Shown here: positions 34,785 to 43,022 of the stretch, in pieces
Numbering within the stretch: position 1 is the first letter of the stretch
Layout of the letters: each line of letters opens with the position of its first letter
DNA from: Bradyrhizobium sp. CCGB01
GTDB lineage: Bacteria; Pseudomonadota; Alphaproteobacteria; Rhizobiales; Xanthobacteraceae
Direction of reading: 5' to 3'
Assembly: GCF_024199795.1 (NCBI RefSeq)
Contig: NZ_JANADK010000001.1
Span: forward strand, 5,084,001-5,148,000
Length of the DNA: 64,000 nucleotides
Program-made: the position numbers and the translations under genes
The notes under the pieces: generated by a model
The model's database searches: none
Seen by the model: only the letters and a program-made list of their open reading frames with translations
Told to the model about the DNA's origin: nothing

Positions 34785-35363
34785 ATGTCGGTTGAGCCTG
34801 AGCCCAGGACCGAACCCCGCCCGCCCTTGCCGCGCCTGGGCCTGCTCCCGATGGTCATCTTCGGATCGCGCTGGCTGCAACTGCCGCTCTATCTCGGACT
34901 GATCGTGGCGCAATGCGTCTACATCGCGCTGTTCCTGAAGGAGTTGTGGCATCTCTCCTGGCACGCCCTCGACCTCACCGAGCAGCAGATCATGATGAGC
35001 GTGCTCGCGCTCATCGACGTCGTGATGATCTCCAATCTGCTCGTGATGGTGATCGTCGGCGGCTACGAGACCTTCGTCTCGCGGCTCGACCTCCAGGGCC
35101 ATCCCGACGAGCCGGAATGGCTCGGCCACGTCAATGCGAGCGTCCTGAAGATCAAGCTCGCCATGGCCATCATCGGCATCTCCTCGATCGCGCTGCTGCG
35201 CACCTTCATCGAGGCCGGCAATCTCGGCTCGAGCCGCGCCGGCTTCACCGAGACCGGCGTGATGTGGCAGGTGCTGATCCACATCACCTTCATTCTCTCG
35301 GCGATCGGCATTGCCTACGTGGATAAGCTCAGCGATTCAGGCATGCGCAAGCACGCCGAGTGA
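34785..35363 (+). CDS. UPF0114/YqhA-family membrane protein
   Basis: A 192-residue inner-membrane protein with four hydrophobic segments (about 33-52, 72-92, 125-142, 162-180). The segment ALIDVVMISNLLVMVIVGGY and the following FVSRLDL are characteristic of UPF0114 (E. coli YqhA), whose function is not established. The N-terminal 25 residues are Pro/Arg-rich and cytoplasmic. It converges with the zeta-subunit gene 19 bases downstream. Confidence 0.88.
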   Translation: MSVEPEPRTEPRPPLPRLGLLPMVIFGSRWLQLPLYLGLIVAQCVYIALFLKELWHLSWHALDLTEQQIMMSVLALIDVVMISNLLVMVIVGGYETFVSRLDLQGHPDEPEWLGHVNASVLKIKLAMAIIGISSIALLRTFIEAGNLGSSRAGFTETGVMWQVLIHITFILSAIGIAYVDKLSDSGMRKHAE

Positions 35364-35382
35364 AGTGCCACGGCGGCCCTCC

Positions 35383-35700
35383 TTACTTGTCCGCCTCGAG
35401 CTGCTGCAGCGCCTGGTGCAGGCATTCCTGCAGCTTCAGGGCGACCTGCTCACGCCCGACGCCCTTGCCGGCGAGATCGGCTGAGACCTTGCCCACGACA
35501 TCGTCGATCGTCTGGCTCCCCAGATTGTCCGTCACCAGTGCGGTCGCGTAGCTGGCCGCGGCATCGCCGCTGAGCCCGAGCTGGCCCGCGGCCCAGAGCC
35601 CGAGCAACTTGTTGGACCGGGCCGTGGCCTTGAACATGAGGTCCTCGTCATGGGCGAATTTGGCCTCAAAGCCCTGCTCGCGCTTGTCGAACGTGGTCAT
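35383..35700 (-). CDS. F1-ATPase inhibitor zeta subunit (DUF1476)
   Basis: A 105-residue protein of the DUF1476 family, identified in alphaproteobacteria as the zeta subunit that blocks rotation of F1-ATPase in the hydrolysis direction. The start TTFDKREQGFEAKFAHDEDL is the inhibitory N-terminal region and family signature; the remainder is a four-helix bundle (ARSNKLLGLWAAGQLGLSG). The start at 35700 (MTTF) is preferred over an in-frame ATG four codons earlier. The atp operon is not in the window. Confidence 0.9.
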   Translation of the reverse strand: MTTFDKREQGFEAKFAHDEDLMFKATARSNKLLGLWAAGQLGLSGDAAASYATALVTDNLGSQTIDDVVGKVSADLAGKGVGREQVALKLQECLHQALQQLEADK

Positions 35701-35961
35701 GGTCAGCTCCATTGCGTTTTCGCTCGATGAGGATCGGACTGGCTGGGAGCGAACGTCTCCGTGGTTCTCGTCAGTTTAGGATCATTTGAATCTTCCTCCC
35801 GGAAGGCAGACGCCGTCAAGCCTGGCGCGGCGGTGCGCCGGGCCCGGGCGTGTGCACGGAAGCACCAGCGCTGCGCCAGCCAGCTCGGCTAGGCAGAGCC
35901 GTTTACCGTTTGTTAAACAGACTCGGCGCGGGATGGCCCGGGGGACATCGAGAGCTGACGC

Positions 35962-36186
35962 ATGAACAAGGACCTGCGGGAGTTTCGACGGCTTGAACGG
36001 GTCTGCCTGGAGCAGGCCGCCCTCTCCACCATGGACCTCACGCGAAGCGGGCTGCTCAAGGTCGCCGACGATTGTCGCATCGCGGCCGAAGCGATCGAGG
36101 CGCAAGCGCCTCGCGGCGCGTTCGCAGGCGCCGTCCAGGCGCTCAAGCTGGCTTTGAGCGCAACCGGGATGTCCAACCGGCATTAG
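35962..36186 (+). CDS. Small protein of unknown function (74 residues)
   Basis: A mostly helical, Ala/Leu/Arg-rich 74-residue protein (MNKDLREFRRLERVCLEQAA) with two cysteines and no signal or membrane segment. Coding is supported by a compact frame, even composition and absence of a competing frame, but the ribosome site is weak. I have no functional assignment. Confidence 0.6.
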   Translation: MNKDLREFRRLERVCLEQAALSTMDLTRSGLLKVADDCRIAAEAIEAQAPRGAFAGAVQALKLALSATGMSNRH

Positions 36187-36243
36187 CTGCCGGTCACGGT
36201 CGGGAGATCGATTCAGGCGATTGCTGGCGTCGACCGCGTTCGG

Positions 36244-36435
36244 TCAGCCCTTCGCTGCGGCCGCTTCGCGCGCGAGCCGCTCGGCCTTCAGCCGATCCTT
36301 GTTGGCGTAAAACGCCTTCTGCGCCTCTTCGTGATCTCGCATGGCCTTTTCGGCCTCGATTCGGCGTGCGGCATCACGAGCCTGGCGCTGCTCAGGGGTC
36401 AAGGGTTTGCGTCGGAAGGAAAGGTCTTCAGTCAT
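36244..36435 (-). CDS. Small highly charged helical protein (63 residues)
   Basis: A 63-residue protein (MTEDLSFRRKPLTPEQRQAR...) composed almost entirely of charged and Ala residues, predicted to be one long helix or coiled coil. The conserved-looking start FRRKPLTPEQRQARDAARR resembles small proteins of Bradyrhizobium, in my recollection. Function unknown. Confidence 0.65.
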   Translation of the reverse strand: MTEDLSFRRKPLTPEQRQARDAARRIEAEKAMRDHEEAQKAFYANKDRLKAERLAREAAAAKG

Positions 36436-36554
36436 GCCAAGATAACGCGGAAGCGGCGAAAGGGTTCCACGAGCTGAACCAGACAGGCCGGCGTGGCCGA
36501 TCGAAGTCTCAAAATATCAGATAGTTAGATGATGCGCTCGGTGGTCGGCCGGAC

Positions 36555-36752
36555 CTATTGCTTCGAACCCGGCGCCTTGACGCCGACGAGAGGGCATTGC
36601 GGTGCTGCGGGAATCGCGCTGCGAACGGGAGGGTCTGGATAGTATTGGGTATTTTGCTGAACCTGACGCGCCAGCTCCGTACCTCCATGACGTCGAGGAT
36701 CGTTGAGCAGGCTGCGGTAGGTCCAATGTCCGACGAATGGATCGTCGCTCAT
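36555..36752 (-). CDS. Small protein of unknown function, possibly a gene remnant (65 residues)
   Basis: ATG at 36752 with GCGAGG upstream gives MSDDPFVGHWTYRSLLNDP, a plausible globular start (the GxWTYRSxxNDP pattern), followed by a polar Gln/Pro-rich tail. It continues in frame from the decayed sequence upstream, so it may be either a short real gene or the end of a damaged one. Confidence 0.45.
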   Translation of the reverse strand: MSDDPFVGHWTYRSLLNDPRRHGGTELARQVQQNTQYYPDPPVRSAIPAAPQCPLVGVKAPGSKQ

Positions 36753-37086
36753 GATGCCTCGCTTTTTTGGATCGGGTCTCGATCTCGTTGTTCGCTCGAC
36801 GCTGATGCATTTGGCGCTGTAACTGTCGGCGGGCTGGACCGCCGGCTCGTAGGGATTGCGCACGATGAAGCCGAGCCTGCACCACTCGGTCACCATCTTG
36901 AGGTCACCGACCCCGCCGGCACCGGCGCGACCATCTTGATGCCGAAGATGTCGGCCGCCTCCAGCGCCGCCGCGCCGTTGCCCCAGAACCGCCCGCACCG
37001 CCATAGTCGGCAGTGCTGTCGCCCGCGGCTTCATCCAGGATCGCCTTCACCCGCGCATGAGCAACGGTCAGTGCTTCGGTGTCCAT
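36753..37086 (-). pseudogene. Decayed gene, coding signal spread over three frames
   Basis: From an ATG at 37086 one frame gives MDTEALTVAHARVKAILDEA and continues to about 37000. A second frame then carries FWGNGAAALEAADIFGIKM to a stop near 36893, and a third continues with DLKMVTEWCRLGFIVRNPYE. Each piece is protein-like and they join end to end, which points to a once-continuous gene broken by at least two frameshifts. I cannot name the family. Sequencing error is an alternative explanation. Confidence 0.55.
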
Positions 37087-37492
37087 TCCAGCCCCCGGGC
37101 AAAGCATGACGGAGAAGGCGGCTGTGGATGCCGTCATCTCAACACGCACCTTCGCGCCCGAATGAACGGCGAATATTTTGTCAGGTAGCGTGAGCTATTT
37201 CATACAACCGAAATGGACGGAGAGCGCTGCATTCAAATTGTCGAAAACAACCCCATGCACAGTAGCCGATGCGTTTGAAATCAACGGCTTGCGCGTCCTG
37301 TATAAGGCCGTTTTGACTCGTCGGGCAAAACAGGGGTAGAATACTATTATTCCGAAATGGTCACTTGCCCTGAAAGCTATGGTTCGCCAAGCGCGTAGCC
37401 AGAAGAGTGACGATGAGAGGATTGCGGTCGTGTGACCTCATGACACCGCGATCCTCTCGGCTCCAGCCGAAGCCGCGCCCTCCCTGGTCCGT
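37087..37492. other. Intergenic region with no intact gene
   Basis: Around 406 bases of lower GC content than the surroundings. It holds the repeat-like segment at 37237-37336. No intact gene, terminator or RNA gene was recognised. Confidence 0.4.
37237..37336 (+). repeat. Suspected dispersed Bradyrhizobium repeat or gene relic
   Basis: This stretch includes AACAACCCCATGCACAGTAG and, at its end, TGACTCGTCGGGCAAAACAG. I recall both as recurring together in many Bradyrhizobium intergenic regions, so this is probably a dispersed element or a worn gene relic. No second copy is in the window. Confidence 0.4.
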
Positions 37493-38236
37493 TCAGCTCC
37501 CTTTGGGAGTGGTCCCCGACTGCGACCCGCCAAGGCCGGGATTGATGGCAAGCGACGCTCCGGCGGCGCCGCCGGCTTCATAGGCCGTCATCGAAACCAT
37601 CCGGCTCGTGCTGCGCTGGGTCCGGAGCTTGAGGTCGAGCTTGTCGAATTCTGCATCGACCACCGAGGTCTTGAGAACCACCAGCCCGCGGCCGGTGGTT
37701 TCGTTGACCTGATCGCGACTGGCCTTGATCGCCACCATCCTGCGCGCGATCGACGCCACCATCCCGAGCGCGAAGGAGCCATTGGCCAGATGCCGCTCCT
37801 GGTGCCGGAACCTGATGTAGTCGACCGAAGTCTTGAAGCGGCCGAGTTCGGCGCGCACGGCGCCGTCGATCAATTCGGCCAGATAATGCGCGACCTCGAT
37901 ATCCGCGCCGAGACCGAAGAACACATAGCAGCTCTCGCCGGCCGCGTTCTTCTCGCGCCAGACCCGGCAATCGCAGAAATGAGCGATCGCGCCGATACAG
38001 TCGTCCAGGGGAATTCGCTTCTTGCGATGGGTCTCAAAGACCCTCCGCTCGCACGGCGACGCGCGCAGCTCGACGTCGGAGAGCGACAAATCGTGGCGAT
38101 CCAGCAGCTCGGCGACCTTGGCGGCGGCAGACAGCGCCTCGTCCTCGGTGCAGCCATTGGCGATCGTTTTGGCGCGCAACGCCTGAATGCGGGCCTTCAG
38201 CTTGTCGAGCGCGGCCGGATTGAACGTCTGATTCAC
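37493..38236 (-). CDS. DUF2786-domain protein
   Basis: A 247-residue protein. The N-terminal 45 residues (KLKARIQALRAKTIANGCTE then EALSAAAKVAELLDRHDLSL) match the short DUF2786 helical domain. The following part contains several cysteines (CDCRVW, ESCYVFFG) and a helical segment, and the last 30 residues are Gly/Ser-rich. Members of this family are found in chromosomal and phage contexts, and their function is not settled. It lies 49 bases from tRNA-Ser, but no integrase or att duplication was seen. Confidence 0.75.
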   Translation of the reverse strand: MNQTFNPAALDKLKARIQALRAKTIANGCTEDEALSAAAKVAELLDRHDLSLSDVELRASPCERRVFETHRKKRIPLDDCIGAIAHFCDCRVWREKNAAGESCYVFFGLGADIEVAHYLAELIDGAVRAELGRFKTSVDYIRFRHQERHLANGSFALGMVASIARRMVAIKASRDQVNETTGRGLVVLKTSVVDAEFDKLDLKLRTQRSTSRMVSMTAYEAGGAAGASLAINPGLGGSQSGTTPKGS

Positions 38237-38285
38237 CGATCACCTGCCCGGGAAAGCCTGACCGACAAACCCCGGTCGCATATTC

Positions 38286-38375
38286 TGGCGGAAGGGGTGG
38301 GATTCGAACCCACGGTACCCTTGCGGGCACGCCGGTTTTCAAGACCGGTGCCTTAAACCACTCGGCCACCCTTCC
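38286..38375 (-). tRNA. tRNA-Ser (anticodon UGA)
   Basis: A 90-base class II tRNA including the encoded CCA end. The acceptor stem GGAAGGG pairs with CCCTTCC, followed by discriminator G and CCA. The anticodon loop CTTGAAA gives anticodon TGA, which reads UCN serine codons. A long variable arm is present (GCGTGCCCGCAAGGGTACC region), and the T-arm has GGTTCGAATCC. Confidence 0.97.
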
Positions 38376-38595
38376 AAACCCGGAATGGCTGTCGCTTAAC
38401 GTAGTCGAAGGCGCAAGGCAACGCGAAGTTGGCGCGCCCTATCCCAAACACCCGATCTGTCAGGCGAGCGTCAGCGTGTTCCCTTAGCCTGTATTCCGCA
38501 GCAATCCCGGACACTGGCGACATCTCCCAGGGCGTCGCCGGTTGCGAGGCCCGGTTTGGAGTTGCCTCCGTTTCCGGGCCTCGCTTTCTGCCCGC

Positions 38596-38626
38596 AAAAG
38601 AAAACGGCGCCCCGTGAGGAGCGCCG
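38596..38626 (-). terminator. Rho-independent terminator of the small exported protein gene
   Basis: On the minus strand CGGCGCTCC, loop TCAC and GGGGCGCCG form a 9-base stem with one G-T pair, followed by TTTTCTTTT. It ends 28 bases after the stop of the gene at 38654. Confidence 0.85.
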
Positions 38627-38653
38627 CTCGAAACCGTTGTTGCTTGCGTCGGC

Positions 38654-39028
38654 TCAGTAGCCGCAGGACGCGCAGCCCATCTGCACCGGGGCGTAGTAGG
38701 AATAGCCGGGCGAGACCATCTCGACGCGCTGGCGCGTCGCGTATTGCGGCGGGATGCGCTCGTACTGGACGCCGGGCGGCGCGACCATCACGGTCTGCGG
38801 CACCATCACGGTGCGGTACTGCGCCGGCGTGCGATGCGCGACGACGGAGCCGGGAGAGACCATCACGGTCTCGTCGACGGTGCGGTATTGCGGCTGCACA
38901 TATTGCTGCTGGTAGCAGGTCGTGCACGGCGGCGGCGTGTAGCAATTGTAGCAGCCGGCGGAGGCTGCACCCGTCATCGAAATCGCGGCGACGACTGTTG
39001 AGAAAACGACAGCGAAAGTACGAGACAT
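38654..39028 (-). CDS. Small exported Tyr/Gln/Cys-rich repetitive protein
   Basis: A 124-residue exported protein. The signal peptide is MSRTFAVVFSTVVAAISM, with cleavage near ASAG. The mature chain starts with a Cys-rich segment (CYNCYTPPPCTTCY), then has imperfect repeats of the form QYRTV-x-ETVMVSPG / QYRTVMVPQTVMVAPPG, and closes with GCASCGY. Composition (Tyr, Gln, Pro, Val, Cys) suggests a surface or periplasmic structural protein with disulfides. Function unknown. A terminator follows at 38596-38626. Confidence 0.75.
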   Translation of the reverse strand: MSRTFAVVFSTVVAAISMTGAASAGCYNCYTPPPCTTCYQQQYVQPQYRTVDETVMVSPGSVVAHRTPAQYRTVMVPQTVMVAPPGVQYERIPPQYATRQRVEMVSPGYSYYAPVQMGCASCGY

Positions 39029-39130
39029 TGCGGTGGTGCCCCAGTTTCCCGAAATGGATTTGCGAAGGTCGATCGCAGTATACGCCGCAAAATCCTGAGC
39101 TGCCGAAGTTCGTCGGGGCATCCTTAATGC

Positions 39131-39156
39131 GAACGGCCGGCTCTCGCCGGCCGTTC
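39131..39156 (-). terminator. Perfect 11-bp hairpin downstream of ilvD
   Basis: GAACGGCCGGC and GCCGGCCGTTC form a perfect stem around the loop TCTC, 43 bases after the ilvD stop. No T-run follows, so it may be a Rho-assisted end or an RNA-stabilising hairpin. Confidence 0.55.
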
Positions 39157-39198
39157 AGAACTTGTTGACCATGCACACGAGCGCGAACGGTGCAGTGC

Positions 39199-41049
39199 CT
39201 AGTTCGTGCGCCGCTTCACCTCGCGCACCGCACCGCGCGCGGCGCTGGTGGTGAGCGCAGCGTAGGCCTGCAGCGCGGTCGAGACGTTGCGCTTGCGCGC
39301 AGCGGGCTGCCAGGCGGCATCGCCCTTCGCCTCCTCCGCGGCGCGGCGGCTGGCCAGTTCCTCGTCGGAAACCTCCAGGCTGATGCTGCGGTTCGGAATG
39401 TCGATGGCGATGCGGTCGCCGGTGCGGACGAGACCGATATTGCCGCCTTCGGCCGCTTCCGGCGACAGGTGGCCGATCGACAGGCCGGACGAGCCACCGG
39501 AGAAGCGTCCGTCGGTGACGAGCGCGCAGGCTTTGCCGAGGCCCATCGATTTCAGATAGCTGGTCGGATACAGCATCTCCTGCATGCCGGGGCCGCCGCG
39601 CGGGCCTTCATAGATGATGACCACGATCTCGCCGGCGACGACCTTGCCGCCCAGGATGCCTTCGACGGCTGCGTCCTGGCTCTCGAACACACGCGCGGGA
39701 CCGGAGAATTTCAGGATCGAGGCGTCGACGCCGGCAGTCTTCACGATGCAGCCGTCCTGCGCGAGGTTGCCGTAGAGCACGGCGAGACCGCCGTCCTTGC
39801 TGAAGGCATGCTCGAGATCGCGCACGACGCCCTTCTCGCGGTCGGCATCGAGCTCGTCGTAGCGGCGCTCCTGGCTGAAGGCGACCTGGGTCGGGATGCC
39901 GCCGGGCGAAGCGCGATAGAAGGTGCGGACGGACTCGCTCTTCGAGCGCTTGATGTCCCAGCGCTCCAGCGCATCGTTCATGGTCGGCGCGTGCACCGTC
40001 GAGACCGAGGTGTCGATCAGCCCGGCGCGGTCGAGCTCGCCCAGAATGCCCATGATGCCGCCGGCACGGTGCACGTCCTCGACATGCACGTCGGCGACCG
40101 ACGGCGCGACCTTGCAGAGCACCGGCACGCGGCGCGACAGGCGATCGATGTCCTGCATGGTGAACTTGACCTCGCCTTCGTGGGCGGCGGCCAAAAGATG
40201 CAGCACGGTGTTGGTCGAGCCGCCCATCGCGATGTCGAGCGTCATGGCGTTCTCGAACGCCTTGAAGTTGGCGACGTTGCGCGGCAGCACCGAGTCATCG
40301 TCCTGCTCGTAATAGCGGCGGACGAGATCGACGATGGTGTGGCCGGCCTCGACGAACAGGCGCTTGCGGTCGGCATGGGTCGCGACCACTGTGCCGTTAC
40401 CGGGCAGCGCGAGTCCGAGCGCCTCGGTCAGGCAGTTCATCGAGTTCGCCGTGAACATGCCCGAGCAGGAGCCGCAGGTCGGGCACGCCGAGCGCTCGAT
40501 CACCTTGACGTCCTCGTCGCTGACCTTGGAGTCGGCCGCGGCCACCATGGCGTCGATGAGGTCGACCGCCTTGGTCTTGCCGGCGAGCTTGACCTTGCCG
40601 GCCTCCATCGGGCCGCCCGAGACGAACACGGCGGGGATGTTGAGCCGCAGCGCGGCCATCAGCATGCCGGGCGTGATCTTGTCGCAGTTGGAGATGCAGA
40701 CGAGGCCGTCGGCGCAATGGGCGTTGGCCATGTACTCGACGCTGTCGGCGATCAGCTCGCGCGACGGCAGGCTGTAGAGCATGCCGTCATGGCCCATGGC
40801 GATGCCGTCGTCGACCGCGATGGTGTTGAATTCCTTGGCGACGCCGCCCGCCTGCTCGATCTCCCGCGCCACCAGCTGGCCGAGGTCCTTGAGATGGACG
40901 TGGCCGGGCACGAACTGGGTGAAGGAGTTGACGACCGCGATGATCGGCTTGCCGAAATCCGCATCCTTCATGCCCGTCGCGCGCCAGAGGCCGCGGGCGC
41001 CCGCCATGTTACGGCCGTGGGTGGTGGTGCGGGAGCGATAGGCTGGCAT
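39199..41049 (-). CDS. ilvD: Dihydroxy-acid dehydratase
   Basis: A 616-residue iron-sulfur dehydratase of valine, isoleucine and pantothenate synthesis, converting 2,3-dihydroxy-3-methyl acids to 2-keto acids. Motifs visible include [17 protein letters not shown] and the cluster cysteines in [20 protein letters not shown], plus [17 protein letters not shown], where the active-site serine lies. Length equals that of the E. coli-type enzyme. The start [19 protein letters not shown] at 41049 is the standard family N-terminus. Confidence 0.97.
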   Translation of the reverse strand: MPAYRSRTTTHGRNMAGARGLWRATGMKDADFGKPIIAVVNSFTQFVPGHVHLKDLGQLVAREIEQAGGVAKEFNTIAVDDGIAMGHDGMLYSLPSRELIADSVEYMANAHCADGLVCISNCDKITPGMLMAALRLNIPAVFVSGGPMEAGKVKLAGKTKAVDLIDAMVAAADSKVSDEDVKVIERSACPTCGSCSGMFTANSMNCLTEALGLALPGNGTVVATHADRKRLFVEAGHTIVDLVRRYYEQDDDSVLPRNVANFKAFENAMTLDIAMGGSTNTVLHLLAAAHEGEVKFTMQDIDRLSRRVPVLCKVAPSVADVHVEDVHRAGGIMGILGELDRAGLIDTSVSTVHAPTMNDALERWDIKRSKSESVRTFYRASPGGIPTQVAFSQERRYDELDADREKGVVRDLEHAFSKDGGLAVLYGNLAQDGCIVKTAGVDASILKFSGPARVFESQDAAVEGILGGKVVAGEIVVIIYEGPRGGPGMQEMLYPTSYLKSMGLGKACALVTDGRFSGGSSGLSIGHLSPEAAEGGNIGLVRTGDRIAIDIPNRSISLEVSDEELASRRAAEEAKGDAAWQPAARKRNVSTALQAYAALTTSAARGAVREVKRRTN

Positions 41050-41248
41050 GGCGGTTTCCGTCCTCGGTTTGGCTGGCCGGGCGGGAAAATATCGAAGCCG
41101 CCTCAAGCCTTTCCGGCCGGATAGCGCACGGGGTGGGCGCGCGCAACGGGAACTTGCCCCTGATAGCCCCGGATCGGCCTTGCGCAGGCCTCCCCTGCTC
41201 CCGGCGCGGACTATTCAGGGTCGCGCCAGCGCCGGACGGACCCTGGAG

Positions 41249-42118
41249 CTAGCGCTTCGGCTTGGGCAGCACAATTCTCCCCTGGGAGGCAATGCCGCCC
41301 CACTTGGCGGACCACCCGACCTCCGAGGCCGCGGATTGCTCGATGTCAGCCTGACCTCGGGCCCCCTGCAGTGCAAACAGCGCGCCCTGGGGATCGACAC
41401 ATCGTGCAATCCAGCAGCCATCTGGCAATTCGATCGGACCCTGGAGGATACGGCCTCCACCAGCAGTCACATGCCTCGCCGCAGCGCCGATGTCGTCGAC
41501 ATTGAAGTAATGCAGCCAGCATGGCTGCGCGACGGCCGGAAGCTTCGTCAGCATGCCGCCGACCGTTTGCCCACCCGCCGAAAACAATTGATACCAGTCC
41601 GTTGGATCGGTTTGAGCGTCGGCCTTCTGCCAACCAAATAGTTCTCCGTAGAAATCGAAGATCGCTGTTCGGTCGGCGGCCAGCAGCTCATGCCAGCCTA
41701 CGCGCCCCGGCTCGTCCAGCCGACCCGGTTTCCCCCGGCCATAGGTCGGTTCTTGGATCAGTCCGAACGTCGCTTCCTGCGGATCTGCAACGACTGCTAT
41801 TCGGCCAATATTGGTGTCCGTCGGCGGCACAAAGATCGTGCCTCCAAGACGCTGGATCTGCGCGGTGGTGGCGTCCAGGTCGTCGACGGCGACGTATCCC
41901 ATCCATCTCGGCGTCGCCCCCAATCTCCGCCCCTCTTCCGGGATCTCCATAAGTCCGCCCAGCGGAGCCCCGCCGCTGCGCAGCACCGTGTAAGGCAGCT
42001 CCGGGGTCGATTCCTCCTTCACGTCCCAACCGACGGCCTTGCGATAAAATGCGCCCGCCGCCGCGACATCCGTGGTCAGGAGTTCATACCAAGCGAAAAG
42101 CCCTGATTGATCTGCCAC
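41249..42118 (-). CDS. VOC-superfamily protein with two glyoxalase domains
   Basis: A 289-residue protein started at GTG 42118, with GGAGAG upstream. Two tandem glyoxalase/bleomycin-resistance folds are visible: one from FAWYELLTTDVAAAGAFYRK (about 8-125), the second from GRVGWHELLAADRTAIFDFYG (about 135-260). Each repeats the pattern W-x-E-L-x(3)D...FY. Such two-domain proteins often have unassigned roles in resistance or carbonyl metabolism. The C-terminal 30 residues are basic. It is divergent from the peptide cluster, with 240 bases between starts. Confidence 0.85.
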   Translation of the reverse strand: MADQSGLFAWYELLTTDVAAAGAFYRKAVGWDVKEESTPELPYTVLRSGGAPLGGLMEIPEEGRRLGATPRWMGYVAVDDLDATTAQIQRLGGTIFVPPTDTNIGRIAVVADPQEATFGLIQEPTYGRGKPGRLDEPGRVGWHELLAADRTAIFDFYGELFGWQKADAQTDPTDWYQLFSAGGQTVGGMLTKLPAVAQPCWLHYFNVDDIGAAARHVTAGGGRILQGPIELPDGCWIARCVDPQGALFALQGARGQADIEQSAASEVGWSAKWGGIASQGRIVLPKPKR

Positions 42119-42358
42119 GCCGATCTCTCCGTTCAAGATGCGATGCTCTTGCGGCACTGCACCAAACAGCATGCGCACCAAGAGCGTGGATCGTTGATGC
42201 GCTGTGTCAACCGGTCGCGCCGGTTGCCGTTCATGAAGATGAATACATCCTGAACGTGCGGCCCCGCGCTTTCGTGCGCGTCATTGTTGCTCGCGTGATT
42301 TCCTGAGCGTAGACTTACCGTGGCTGGGATGCTTCTTGCAATGCTCGGAGGTTCGACC

Positions 42359-42808
42359 ATGCGGCAGGCGAAGAAGACTTCTAAAGGGAAGAAGCGCGTA
42401 ACCAAAGTCGCCGTGCCGGCGTTCGGAGCCGCAGGGTTGACGTTCTCGCTGGCGGGGGGCGCATCGGCCTCCGCAGTGCCGACACCCGACACACAACAAT
42501 TGCAGCACCTTGGACCGGGTCAGGCTATCACGCTCGATGAAGAGGAAATGGCTGACGTCAGCCTCGCCACCTTCCATCTCTTCGACAAGGAAAATGCCGG
42601 CAGCCGTGTGCAGCTGGCATGGCGCGGATGCGGCGGTTGCCGCGGCTGCAGAGGCTGCCGGGCTTGCCGGGCCTGCCGATGTGGCGTCGGTTGCCGATGT
42701 GCAGGTTGTGCTGTCGGCTGTGGCGTTGGCTGCGGCGTTGGTGTCGTGGGATGCGCCGTATCATGCGCGGGTTGCTGCGCATCGTGGGGCCGCTGCCGCC
42801 TGTGCTAG
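42359..42808 (+). CDS. TOMM-type precursor peptide with an 18-cysteine core
   Basis: A 149-residue peptide preceding a cyclodehydratase and a dehydrogenase; proposed substrate of both. The ATG at 42359 has an ideal GGAGG at 42346-42350. Residues 1-40 look like a signal peptide: Lys/Arg-rich start (KKTSKGKKRVTK), hydrophobic VAVPAFGAAGLTFSLAGG, then ASASA. Residues 41-90 are the likely leader, with the acidic EEEMADVSLATFHLFDKEN probably recognised by the enzyme's leader-binding domain. Residues 91-149 are the core, with Cys at 91, 94, 97, 100, 103, 106, 108, 112, 114, 117, 121, 125, 132, 136, 139, 140, 146 and 149 among Gly, Arg, Ala and Val, plus two Ser. Other frames over the core lack this regularity and have no good ribosome site. 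Confidence 0.85.
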   Translation: MRQAKKTSKGKKRVTKVAVPAFGAAGLTFSLAGGASASAVPTPDTQQLQHLGPGQAITLDEEEMADVSLATFHLFDKENAGSRVQLAWRGCGGCRGCRGCRACRACRCGVGCRCAGCAVGCGVGCGVGVVGCAVSCAGCCASWGRCRLC

Positions 42809-42852
42809 GCCTCGGCGCGCTCCGAATGGCGTGTCCACAAGCCGGTACATCA

Positions 42853-42882
42853 TTGGCCGGCCCTGAGACAGGGGCCGGCCAA
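42853..42882 (+). promoter_or_regulatory. Strong hairpin between precursor and maturation genes
   Basis: TTGGCCGGCCC (42853-42863) pairs perfectly with GGGCCGGCCAA (42872-42882) around an 8-base loop, 44 bases after the precursor stop. No T-run follows. It probably stabilises the precursor mRNA end or partly terminates transcription, so that much precursor and little enzyme is made. This role is inference. Confidence 0.65.
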
Positions 42883-43022
42883 ATGCTTGCTTTCGCTACG
42901 GCGCCTGCATCGATGGCGGGCGAATTGTTTCAACACTCCGGGAAATATCAGCGCGCGGGTACGACGATCCGTCTTGCGCCGGCGATTTGACGTAACGGCA
43001 ACAGGATCAGCGTGCTGACTCA

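Noticed and set aside
38286..38375. tRNA-Ser as an integration site for a genomic island
   Set aside because: No integrase, no duplicated 3' tRNA segment and no phage genes were found around it.
39190..41124. A 644-codon open frame antisense to ilvD
   Set aside because: Long antisense frames are expected in GC-rich genes. The composition is rich in Asp, Arg, Gly and His without motifs, and ilvD on the other strand is unmistakable.
42510..42866. Alternative frames over the Cys-rich core (an Ala/Val-rich one here, an Arg/Leu-rich one at 42619-42990)
   Set aside because: They arise from reading the same short repeats out of register. Only the chosen frame has the GGAGG site, a leader and regular cysteines.
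42883..42990. A 35-codon frame between the TOMM precursor and cyclodehydratase, considered as a second precursor
   Set aside because: Its ATG is directly against the hairpin with no ribosome site, and the peptide has no cysteine.
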